Below, in pieces: positions 8,453-15,752 of a DNA stretch of 15,752 bases. Position numbers and translations under genes: made by a program. The stretch comes from Circinella umbellata (taxonomy: Eukaryota > Mucoromycota > Mucoromycetes > Mucorales > Lichtheimiaceae). Below the pieces are notes generated by a model. It searched no databases, had not been told where the DNA came from, and saw only the letters and a list, made by a program, of their open reading frames with translations. The stretch lies in the NCBI GenBank assembly GCA_025093555.1, contig JAIWNF010000178.1:1-15752 (forward strand), given 5' to 3'. Each line of letters starts with the position of its first letter. Position 1 is the first letter of the stretch.

Positions 8453-8985
8453 ATGATCCTGTTGAGCTCATCTCGAAGTGTTTGAGCCAACTGGAGAGCC
8501 TGGATTGCTGTGTTACTGTGCTCACTTATGTGTGATACTGACTCCGTGGGGGGTCCTTGTGCAATGGGAGCTTCTTGATAAGCTGATTCTTGTAGCATAC
8601 TTGTTAGTACAACCTGATTATTCGTTGGGGTTGTATTCCTTGTGATTGGGGTACTTCTTATATCCTGTAAAGCTATTTGCTCTACTACTTCTGTTGTATC
8701 GTAATAAACTGTTTTTAATGATGTTGACTGTGATAAACATGGTGCTTGTTATTGTGATTCGATTTCTGATATTGCTAAGTTGTTCTTCTTTGAACTATCT
8801 TTATCAACGTCTTGATATAGTTCAGTTGGTGACTTGAGAAAACTTGCCCAAAATCGATCAACTTTTTCTTTCTGTGCTTGTCGAACTCGGTCTTCTTCGT
8901 TCAGCTTGTCTACTATATACCGCGTTATCTGCTGAAACAACTTTACTGTTGTGTAGGTGGGTGAATTTAAAACTGTCGCTACCAA
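8446..8985 (-). pseudogene. gag: Gag, N-terminal portion, with in-frame stop
   Basis: Beginning at the primer binding site, one - strand frame runs from 8985 to the nested insertion with a single interruption, TAA at 8751-8749 between CAA codons (probably a former CAA). No ATG precedes the stop; the first in-frame ATG is at 8598-8596. The encoded protein is helical and charged in its first part (KLNEEDRVRQAQKEKVDRFW), then Thr/Gln/Pro-rich, then ends in a helix AIQALQLAQTLRDELNRIM directly before the insertion. It is in the same frame as the gag remainder at 7278. Whether translation begins at the PBS-proximal TTG, at a lost ATG, or at 8598 cannot be decided from the sequence. Confidence 0.65.
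8973..8984 (-). promoter_or_regulatory. Primer binding site
   Basis: On the - strand TGGTAGCGACAG starts two bases after the 5' LTR. TGG complements the CCA tail of a tRNA. The first eight bases match the primer site of yeast elements using initiator methionine tRNA; after that the match ends, so the primer tRNA is uncertain. Confidence 0.82.
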
Positions 8986-8986
8986 G

Positions 8987-9171
8987 TGTTATAGACTAGT
9001 CCTGTCTATAGTGAACTTTTAACCAGGTCAATAAATGATACAGTAGAAAAAGAGGTTAATTTTTTATTTTTCCAGCCCAGCAGCCCTTTTATACTGCTGA
9101 ACCGGCTTGTACAACCCATATAACCATGAGTTCGCTTTTACCGAAGTCTGCCTGTTACCAAGTCTGTAACA
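8987..9171 (-). repeat. 5' LTR of the chromovirus
   Basis: This is the upstream LTR in element orientation, 185 bp, TGTTA...TAACA. It differs from the 3' LTR only at 9024 (C versus T at 685). It provides the promoter for the genomic RNA. Confidence 0.96.
9085..9093 (-). promoter_or_regulatory. TATA box of the 5' LTR
   Basis: TATAAAAGG on the - strand, about 80 bp into the LTR in element orientation, matches the TATA consensus well. AATAAA follows 17-22 bp downstream (9068-9063). Confidence 0.75.
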
Positions 9172-9176
9172 GAAAA
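9172..9176. repeat. Target site duplication GAAAA, right copy
   Basis: Repeats 643-647 directly after the LTR end TAACA. Confidence 0.93.
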
Positions 9177-9480
9177 TCTCTTTGGACTGGAAATCTACAC
9201 AATGCCACTGATAATATTTGCCCAAAAAATTGATACAAATACTCTACTTTAGTATTTGAATGGTTACTTTTTCGATTTTACTCTGATTCGTAATGTTTAT
9301 ATGGGATATAGGAAGTAACACAGTTCAATAGTGTTGTTTCCATAGAAACACTGAATATCTATTGATAATTACTGGAAATATTTATGCTTGCTGATTTGGA
9401 AATTATTTACAAGTTGACGCCATAGCTGAACAGAATTTAGTGGAAGATTTTGCCTTTTGACTATACCACTCTTGACCATA
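9177..9480 (+). promoter_or_regulatory. CACTA left subterminal region, continued, and 5' region of the transposase gene
   Basis: With 602-647 this forms the left end of the CACTA element before the first gene. It has no ORF. It contains ACTGGAAATCT at 9186-9196 and a variant at 9371-9381, the same motif as at 630-640 and near the right end. Such motifs are where the element's own proteins bind in well-studied CACTA elements; here this is inference. Confidence 0.5.
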
Positions 9481-12467
9481 ATGAATTTACCTCGTATGAA
9501 GTTTTACTGTGAAATTTGTGAAGGCGTATTTATAAAAAGAAACGTGAAAGAGAAGGAACACAGAGCAGAATGCGTAGCCCAACAAGTAGAGGAAAATAAG
9601 CAATGGGAACAAGTGAAGAACGATCTGCGTAAAAGACGACGACGAATCGCATTAACACCACAACAATCATCGTTTCATAGGTATTTACTTAATGTTTTGA
9701 TTGCTTGTTCTTTTCTTGAATACTGATTGCCTTTTTAGTGTTAGTAATGATTCAAGCCTTGTACCTCATATTGAAGCTGAAGAAGAATGCGGAATGAATT
9801 ATGCGTTAATGGACGTTGATCAAAATGTTGAATCAGTTTCCGCTTTTCATGGAACTGAACAGTGTGCTGAAACACCTCATATACCTTTACTGGAGCAAGA
9901 TGAAAACGATTTTTATGACGTAGATCAATATGATTGTGATGAAAATAACTATAGTGATTTAATCGAAAGTACAACGGACAGAGCAGAAACTGTCAGCAAG
10001 GAGCTATATACCTCGTCAGTTGTGCAGCATGGGCTCACCCACAAGGGATTTGATAATATGATCAATATTTTCAATGGTTACATTCATGGTACACATCAGC
10101 CCCTTCATAAATATAAACAAGCAAGATCGTTGTTGATTGAAAAAGAATATCCCGTTCGACCAATAAAGTACGACATGTGTAATAACAGATGTATGATGTT
10201 CATGCCTGATAGTAAAAGAAAACGCTGCAAGCACTGTGGTGAGCCGAGATACAATAAAAAAAAGCGTAACAGGGATGGTACCACTCGTAATTTAATACCA
10301 CATTCGACAATGATGCAGTTACCTCTTAAAGAGCAGATTGCTATACTTATTCGGGATGAAAAAACACGGGAGGAACTTATGTATCGGGCAAATTTCAACT
10401 CCATGGCTTCAGAAGGGATTTACAGTGACGTATATGATGGGAGCGTGTACCAACAGTTACGAGAAGAAGGTCTTTTTAAAAATGATCTTGATGTTGCTTT
10501 ATTATTGTATAACGACGGATTTACGGCTAAGAATCACCAGTTAACCATTATAAATCTCGTTGTTTTGAATCTATCACCTCTTATCTGCTATGAAAACGAC
10601 CGAATGATTCAATTGGCGATTATACGTGGCCCACATGAACCGAAAGACCTGATATCATTTCTGAAACCGATGTTGAAAGAACTAGAAGATGCTCAAGAGA
10701 ATGGTATAGATGTCGAAGGTGATGATGGAGTTATATATCATGTACACTTACATCTTTTATTAGGTATATATACACATTGATGAAAAATGACGATAAGAGT
10801 TTTTCAAATACATAACTTAATATTTTCTTGTGGTTACTAGAATTACTAATATGATAATAATAGGAACGGGCGATATCCCAGCAACAGCTAAGATCATGCT
10901 TCACCAAGGCCATAATTCAAGGTATCTCTCAAAATTCATTTCATATGTTACAACTAAAAAAAAAATTGTAGCCGCATTATTATTTTTATATTCTAATTTA
11001 TAATTCAATTCAAGATATGGGTGTAGACTTTGTATTATAAAAGGGGAATCAGTCTTATCACGTGGAATGTATTTCAAGGCAAAGCGCTATCCAATCCCGA
11101 AGCAAAGGCCATTATCTGTATTTATGAAAAAGAAACTCAAGAAGGGTGAAAAGCGGTTTGGCATCCGATCTAAATCAGAGTTTGCCAAACTCAGAAGCTT
11201 TAAAGGGTGTGAATTTTTTGGACTCGATATCATGCATTTACTTTCTGGTGTAGCTAAACAGCTATGGAAAATTATATGTGGTGCATTTGGTAAGAAAGAT
11301 AACCCACTTTTTTTAAAAACCAGTATTAGGACGCAAATAGGTAAAGCAATTGCGGATTCAAAGCGGACAATTCCATCTTCACTTGACGCATGTACAAAAA
11401 ATTTATTCAAAAAGAAAGGCTTGAAATCTATTGAATGGATTAATATGATGCTATACGTAACTCCAACAATAATCATTGAACACATCAAAGACCCTGGAGC
11501 GAGAGAAGCAGTGATTGGACTAACACAAGTATACACCATTGTATTCCAAAAAGTTATCACAAGCAGTGATTTGCGGAAGTTGGATATATATGTTTGGAAA
11601 TGGCTTCAGTTCCTTGTCCATCACGCTAACATTGGGAATATCAATGAAAAGATCTTCACTATAAATCAGCATTACCTTCGTCACCTGAAAGAAATTACAC
11701 TTGCAATGGGTCCACCACGGATGTACTCTGCTTTCTCTAATGAAAGAGCTTTAGGTGAAATTAAACGAAAAGTTAGATCCCCATCTGCTCCAGGAATTAA
11801 CGCTGGAAATGTTATGCTTGATCTTGCCGCCAAGCGCTTTACGGATAGGCTCGATACCAAGGTAACAAATACAACTAAAAAAGTACTTACAGATTTAGCT
11901 GATTGCAATGCGCCTGAAGTATGGCCACCTCTTTGGAACGGACTCACCGATGATTATACGCAGTATAACCTTAACAAGCTACTGAATGATTATTGGAATG
12001 TACACTTGAACAATTTGGGAAACATTAACCCCTTTATCGAGGCTGGAGCCTGTTTATTCATCAGCTCGAAAGACGTAATTGGAAGCTCATATCGAGAGCG
12101 TGCAGATACCAGACGTGATGACTTTTACGTATCAATGGTGATAGATGTAGACAAGTGCAAGAGAAGACATGAGATAAAAAGAAAACCAAGACATTACTTT
12201 GGTGAAGTAATTTTTTACTTTCGACACAGTCAAGGAGGCCTTACCAGATTACTTGGACTTGTTAAAATATGGGAAGTAAATCTATCTGTCGATGGGATTC
12301 CATATATGAAAAAAATGGCTAACTATAAACATATTGTTGTTTCTGTTGGTGATATACGTTCCATTGCAGCAGTTTATACAGCAACTTCCAATAGAAGATA
12401 CATTGTTTGGCCCAAAATGAAAGTTATGCAAAATGAAGAACTGGGTTTGCTGACCGATTTGTATTAA
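9481..12467 (+). CDS. Tnp2-like CACTA transposase, four exons
   Basis: Exons are 9481-9680, 9739-10763, 10864-10921 and 11015-12467. All three introns (58, 100, 93 nt) have GTAT...AG ends and matching phases; the total is 2736 nt, 911 residues plus stop. ATG 9481 is the first ATG of the frame. The N-terminus has a zinc-finger pattern C10-x2-C13-x13-H27-x3-C31. An acidic stretch follows, then a C214-x3-C218...C230-x2-C233 block ending PRY, as in Tnp2 proteins. Tnp2 blocks follow in order: NDGF (D326), RGPHEPKDLISFLKPML (about 363-379), TGDIPA (410-415), GCRLC (430-434), D499-IMHLLSGVAKQL, and FSNERALGEIKRK with E671. The family is thought to use a DDE mechanism; I do not assign the triad. It would cut and join the CACTA ends. 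No stop or frameshift is seen, so it may be functional. Confidence 0.9.
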
Positions 12468-12559
12468 GTTTTGTTTCTCCTCCGCTTTTTTTCCCACTTT
12501 TTTTTTCGCTCCTTTTTTTTTCTCTACCTAAATTTATCTCACTTTATATTCTAACAACA
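12468..12559 (+). promoter_or_regulatory. Pyrimidine-rich spacer, 3' end of transposase gene and promoter of the next gene
   Basis: Only 92 bp separate the two CACTA genes. The spacer is almost entirely T and C on the + strand up to about 12530, then reads AACAACA before ATG 12560. Pyrimidine tracts just upstream of the start are common in strongly expressed fungal genes. A terminator must also fit here, or the genes share a transcript. Confidence 0.45.
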
Positions 12560-14010
12560 ATGGGTTTAGGAAAACAAAAATCAGGCAAACATTCAAAATC
12601 AAACGTGGAATTGGCAATAATTCGTTTAGAACGTTCACTTAATGAACAAAAAAAGCAAAATAAAAAAGAAATGAAAAGTATTAAAAAAGCCATCAAACAA
12701 AACACAACAATTAACAGTCGACTAGTTAATCTACTTGAAATGAACAATCAAGAAGTCGCGACGGATTATTCGAATCAAGGAAGTAGGTTACCGGCGGTTT
12801 TGATTGATCTACCAAGTGTTGAAGTATTTGACAAGAAGAAAAAAATGAACATAATTCGAAAAAGACTATAGTCGCGATTTATTCGTATGGCTTCTTAAGA
12901 AATACCATGTCGAAACCAACTTGCCTGCACTTGAAGAGTCACAAATGGAGTCAAGGCTTTGTCATGCTCTAGAAATTGCGAAAGAGGTTGTACAGCGTTG
13001 TAAAAACAAACATAACCTTGACAAAACTTTGCAATGGAAAAATGTCAAGCGTTACCATTCTGAAATGTACCGCCAAATCGAACACGATGCTGCAGCATAC
13101 CTTCCCTTGAAAGCATGTACTGGTCGCTGGGGTGCACGCCTTATGCTCTCGAAGCATTGGCAAAATGTTGAACAAGGAAATGGCTCTTGTAAAAGAAATA
13201 AGGACAGCAGCAATGAACCTGTTAACGCCTTTGACCCAATTAGCCATATTGACTCTAGTCATGAAGCAGGAACAACCTATGAAACTCAAGCAAACCATAG
13301 AACTAATATTTTTTCTCCAGGTTATTTTTTCTCCATAAATATATCCAAAAGCACTATTATGATAACTACTTAATATACTAACTGCTACTGTTGTTTAGCT
13401 AAATTAGATGAGCAAATCGAAAAGTTAGATCAGTATGTCAAAAATATGGAGTAAGTCAGGATATAACAAGGTTAATGATTATTGTTGAATATTACTCATA
13501 TGATGTGAGATAAATATATATAGCAATCAAAACAAACAAGTACATGGTGGCGATGATGACTCAAATCATTCCTCAAGTTCTAAAGAATGTTTCACTTCGG
13601 GTGACAGCTTTAGTTCGGATGATAGCTCTAGCTCAGGTGATAGCTCTAGCTCGGGTGACAGCTCTAACCTAGATGGTAACTCTAGTTCGGATGATAGCTC
13701 TGATAACAACTCCAGTTCAGATGACGACTACAATTCAGATGACGACTCCAATTCAGATGACGACTCCAATTCAGATGAAGGTGGTGGGCATAGCACTAAT
13801 AAAAAGACATCTAACCGTGGTTTGAAACGAAAGAATCAAGATGAAAGGAGTATCCAAACTAAAAAGAAGATAAATAGCGAGGATAAAGGGAAGGGAAGTA
13901 TGAACAAAAACAATCCCAAAGTATCAAAAACACAACGTACGATCTTAAGTGCAAACGACAAGCATGACGAACCAAACTGGAGATCGAAGCGAAGAAAAAA
14001 CAAGAAGTAA
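12560..14010 (+). CDS. Second CACTA gene (TnpA-like in position): coiled-coil, Ser/Asp-rich protein
   Basis: I recognise no named family. Exon 1 begins at ATG 12560. Exon joins after that: 13320 to 13399 (intron with TACTAAC branch site and TTTAG) and 13450 to 13524 (GTAAGT...TATAG), both phase-consistent and leading in frame to the stop at 14008-14010. The N-terminus is Lys-rich and helical (IRLERSLNEQKKQNKKEMKS), a middle part includes Trp/Lys-rich helices (DLFVWLLKKYH), and a short coiled coil follows (AKLDEQIEKLDQYVKNM). Then comes a long Ser/Asp repeat and a basic nuclear-localisation-like tail (RSKRRKNKK). One problem: the frame changes around 12855-12871 (AAAAA at 12859-12863), either a one-base indel or an unrecognised intron. 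By position it may be the DNA-binding partner of the transposase, as TnpA is in En/Spm; that is inference. Confidence 0.65.
13594..13778 (+). repeat. Degenerate 18-bp minisatellite coding for Ser/Asp repeats
   Basis: Units of TCAGATGACGACTCCAAT and related forms recur in frame inside the second CACTA gene. The last three units are nearly identical, the earlier ones more diverged (GGTGATAGCTCTAGCTCG type). They encode a strongly acidic, phosphorylatable tract. Confidence 0.75.
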
Positions 14011-14212
14011 TAAGAGCGAAAAGATGTGACGGGTATCATGTTAGTATGTATGCACTATTATAGGGTGTTTGGTGGTGAGATTATTAGCATAGTTACAAGG
14101 ATACATAGCATGATATTAATAATATTGGTCAATAAATAAAAAAATATTCTGATTGCCTTATTAAATTAGTGATATTTAGAGTTGGATATACATAGCATTA
14201 ATATATTTTCTG

Positions 14213-14341
14213 AAAAATTTATGGATAATATTATTAAATATACTGATTATCTATGAAAAATCTATGGATAATATTATCAAATGTACTGGGAATCTATGAA
14301 AAAGCTGTGGATAATATTATTAAATATACTGGAAATCTACG
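14213..14341 (+). repeat. Three tandem 43-bp repeats
   Basis: Units are 14213-14255, 14256-14298 and 14299-14341. Each begins AAAAA, contains GGATAATATTAT, then ACTG, and ends with CTATG or CTACG. Units two and three carry ACTGGGAATCT and ACTGGAAATCT, the motif also found at the left end of the transposon. Confidence 0.88.
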
Positions 14342-14462
14342 TGAAACAACTGTTTATCTTGAAATAGCGGAGACTGGAAATCTTCAAAATTGTCAAAATT
14401 GAATATTTTCTGTAGATTTAGACAATCAGTCGCATATTAAAGAGTTTCAGTCGAATAAAGTA

Positions 14463-14470
14463 CCGTAGTG
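14463..14470 (+). repeat. CACTA terminal inverted repeat, right
   Basis: CCGTAGTG, reverse complement of 602-609. Confidence 0.87.
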
Positions 14471-14473
14471 ATT
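14471..14473. repeat. Target site duplication ATT, right copy
   Basis: ATT matches 599-601. Confidence 0.88.
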
Positions 14474-14679
14474 AACAGCAGTTCCAAAAACAACTGGCCC
14501 TGATGGAATTAAAAAACATCGACTTTGCTTAGACACACATGGAATTAACAATGCATTGATAAATAACGATAGACATCCTATCAATAACATCCAAGAAATT
14601 TTCTCAAAACTAAGTGGATGCAATATTTTTACCACACTTGACTTAAAAGCTGCTTTTGAGAGATTTCCAGTATTACAAG
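14474..14679 (+). pseudogene. Ty3-like reverse transcriptase fragment, right part
   Basis: This continues the RT gene interrupted at 601. The frame (codons from 14475) encodes TAVPKTTGPDG, then HRLCLDTHGINNALINNDRHP, equivalent to the conserved RT block before motif A, then IFTTLDLKAAFERFPV, where LDL carries the first catalytic aspartate. The gene stops resembling RT after FPV at about 14669; motifs B and YxDD are absent. The break coincides with a new sequence beginning TAGGGAT at 14680. It is a truncated remnant, non-functional. Confidence 0.85.
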
Positions 14680-14815
14680 TAGGGATCTTAGTACAATCCG
14701 GATTTATAAACCGATCCGTTTTTCATATGGATTGGATCGGATTCGGATCGTAATTCTACAATCCGGATTGTAAACGGATTGAGATCTATGGATCCGTCTG
14801 ATTTTTCTGATCCAT
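14680..14815. repeat. GGAT/ATCC-rich cluster, possible end of a hAT-like element
   Basis: Starting TAGGGATCTTAG, the next 135 bp contain about a dozen GGAT or ATCC motifs in both orientations, including CAATCCGGATTT (14694-14705) and the 12-bp palindrome CAATCCGGATTG (14759-14770). The start resembles hAT termini, and dense short motifs at the end are typical transposase-binding sites. The opposite end is not found in the window, so this remains tentative. Confidence 0.4.
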
Positions 14816-15752
14816 CATTATAATTATAGAGTAATAGATCAAGTTTTAACAATGGTGTGGTAAGGTATATATATATTCAAATAAAGAAGAGAGTAACTAT
14901 ATTTTACAGAAAATTTAAGTTTTAGTATATTATTATATACTTGAATAGAGCAGTTGAAAAGAAAGTAGTAATGGCTTTAATATAGAAAAAAAATATCTGA
15001 AAAGAAAAAAACAAAAATTGAAGATTAAAAAGAGAGATTAATGAACTTAATTATTATTTTTATTAATCTTGTAATGATAAAGAGAATTGTGAACTTTTAT
15101 TTGGTTGTAAACAGAAAAGGTAAACTTAAAAATTATTAGTTTGCTGAACACAATACGTAATAAGTAATGTTGATCAGATAAAATAAATCAAGTTTATAAT
15201 GAGAATAGTATTATATTTAGATGAATCGGTGCTCTGTTGATTTTGATTTATCTGTATATCTTTCATATTGATACTTTGGAACGGTTTGATAATAAAAAAT
15301 GTAACTAAAGTTGACCAGTGCGTGAGTTGTATACAAAGTAAAAAGAAATATAAGCTTTACAGTAAATGCAGCAGACTAATGCGCGTTGGTACAAAAAAAA
15401 TCGAAAAGGGTTTTTTTATTTACAACAAACAAGCCTGTTGTAACTATATTAGGCGTTCTTTTTATTTATTTTTATGTTTGACATCTGACGTTATGACCAG
15501 TTATTGTTGTTGCTTCTTTATACTACGATATATATTATTAATTACATAGTTATTTCTTTTGACATCATTAACCAGCGTTATTGGTCTATATAACCAAGTT
15601 CCAACAAACTTCTTTAATTAGTCATATCCGTCATTTTTTTTTGGAATCATAATTATACATCATTGGCTTAAAATTTTTTTTGTCCTAACTCAGCAATATT
15701 TTATGAAGGGAAGTTATTTTTAGTATACTTCTCCAACATTATTGAACAATGA
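14816..15752. other. AT-rich stretch with no supported gene
   Basis: I see no RNA gene, repeat pair or conserved protein here. The longest open frame (15268-15549) has low-complexity Cys/Phe/Leu composition and no recognisable motif. It may be the interior of the element starting at 14680, or plain intergenic sequence. Confidence 0.5.

Larger units (their letters stand above)
648..9171 (-). mobile_element. Ty3/chromovirus LTR retrotransposon, full length with damaged gag
   Basis: Two 185-bp direct repeats with TG...CA ends bound the element, flanked by GAAAA. Reading on the - strand, the order is: 5' LTR (8987-9171), primer binding site, gag (broken), -1 frameshift site, protease, reverse transcriptase, RNase H, integrase, chromodomain, polypurine tract, 3' LTR (648-832). 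This order and the chromodomain place it among the chromoviruses of the Ty3 group. Its length is 8524 bp, of which about 1.17 kb is a nested insertion in gag. Between pol and the 3' LTR there are about 1.6 kb, mostly occupied by a gene on the opposite strand. The LTRs differ at one position (T at 685, C at 9024), indicating recent insertion. Because gag is interrupted, this copy probably cannot make its own particles. Confidence 0.96.
602..14470 (+). mobile_element. CACTA (Tnp2-type) DNA transposon, interrupted by an LTR retrotransposon
   Basis: The element begins CACTACGGG and ends ACCGTAGTG, giving 8-bp perfect inverted termini followed by weaker similarity. It is flanked by ATT on both sides. 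It carries two + strand genes, a Tnp2-like transposase and a second gene of TnpA-like character. Short motifs ACTGGAAATCT recur near both ends (630, 9186, 14328, 14373). Its total span is 13,869 bp; without the nested retrotransposon (648-9171 plus one GAAAA) it is about 5.3 kb. It sits inside an RT coding region, and removal with one ATT gives CCA TTA ACA across the junction, restoring the RT frame. This makes both boundaries unusually secure. Family-level naming (CACTA/EnSpm versus related fungal Tnp2 groups) is inferred from the termini, the duplication length and the transposase blocks. Confidence 0.9.
14011..14470 (+). repeat. CACTA right subterminal region
   Basis: No gene is present. 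The region contains the tandem 43-bp repeats and ACTGGAAATCT motifs, then leads to the terminus CCGTAGTG (14463-14470). The motif copies near the two ends of the element are in the same orientation. Confidence 0.6.

Noticed and set aside
7282..8456. ATGA as a certain 4-bp target duplication of the nested element
   Set aside because: It leaves two unmatched bases at one end and joining across it does not restore the gag frame, so it is noted only as a possibility.
11087..11560. 157-codon frame on the - strand
   Set aside because: It lies wholly antisense to the well-supported transposase exon 4 and has no recognisable domain; a shadow of that exon.
14213..14341. CRISPR-like array
   Set aside because: The 43-bp units are directly tandem without unique spacers and lie in the subterminal region of a fungal DNA transposon.
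15268..15549. 93-codon frame on the + strand
   Set aside because: Low-complexity hydrophobic and Cys-rich composition, ATT-rich surroundings and no motif; likely chance.

Overview
The window reads as an AT-rich fungal genome, most likely of the Mucoromycota. The support is short introns with GT...AG ends and CTAAC/TACTAAC-type branch sites, a chromodomain Ty3-type retrotransposon, and a fungal-style Tnp2 (CACTA) transposase. The lineage is inference; no host gene is present. Everything recognisable belongs to mobile elements, stacked inside one another.

Layout. (0) The outermost layer is a decayed Ty3-like protease/reverse-transcriptase gene on the + strand, seen at 1-601 and again at 14474-14679. 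(1) A CACTA-type DNA transposon, 602-14470, splits that gene. It has 8-bp terminal inverted repeats CACTACGG/CCGTAGTG and a 3-bp target duplication ATT. Deleting it with one ATT puts the RT reading frame back in register. It carries a four-exon Tnp2-like transposase gene (9481-12467, 911 codons, all splice phases agreeing) and a second multi-exon gene (12560-14010) coding for a coiled-coil, Ser/Asp-rich, basic-tailed protein. (2) Near its left end the CACTA element is interrupted by an 8.5-kb Ty3/chromovirus LTR retrotransposon on the - strand (648-9171). This has 185-bp LTRs differing at one base, target duplication GAAAA, PBS, polypurine tract, gag, a -1 frameshift site, and a complete pol with a C-terminal chromodomain. 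It also carries an accessory gene on the opposite strand next to its 3' LTR. (3) Its gag is interrupted by a 1.17-kb element (7286-8452) whose inverted ends each contain tRNA-like RNA polymerase III A and B boxes. (4) Between those ends lie two tandem LTR-like repeats (7460-8216). Separately, the RT fragment on the right stops abruptly at 14679, where a sequence with a hAT-like start and dense GGAT/ATCC motifs begins.

Working parts. The CACTA element looks potentially active, apart from one frame change in its second gene. The retrotransposon has an apparently intact pol and very similar LTRs, but its gag is broken by an in-frame stop and the nested insertion. It is therefore probably a young copy that moved with help from other copies. 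The clearest mechanistic signal is an A AAA AAC slippery heptamer, followed after 7 nt by a perfect 9-bp stem and a possible pseudoknot, placed exactly where the gag frame must shift to pol. The less usual items are the antisense zinc-knuckle gene inside the retrotransposon and the inverted-repeat element with pol III promoter-like arms. From about 14816 to the end I see no supported gene.
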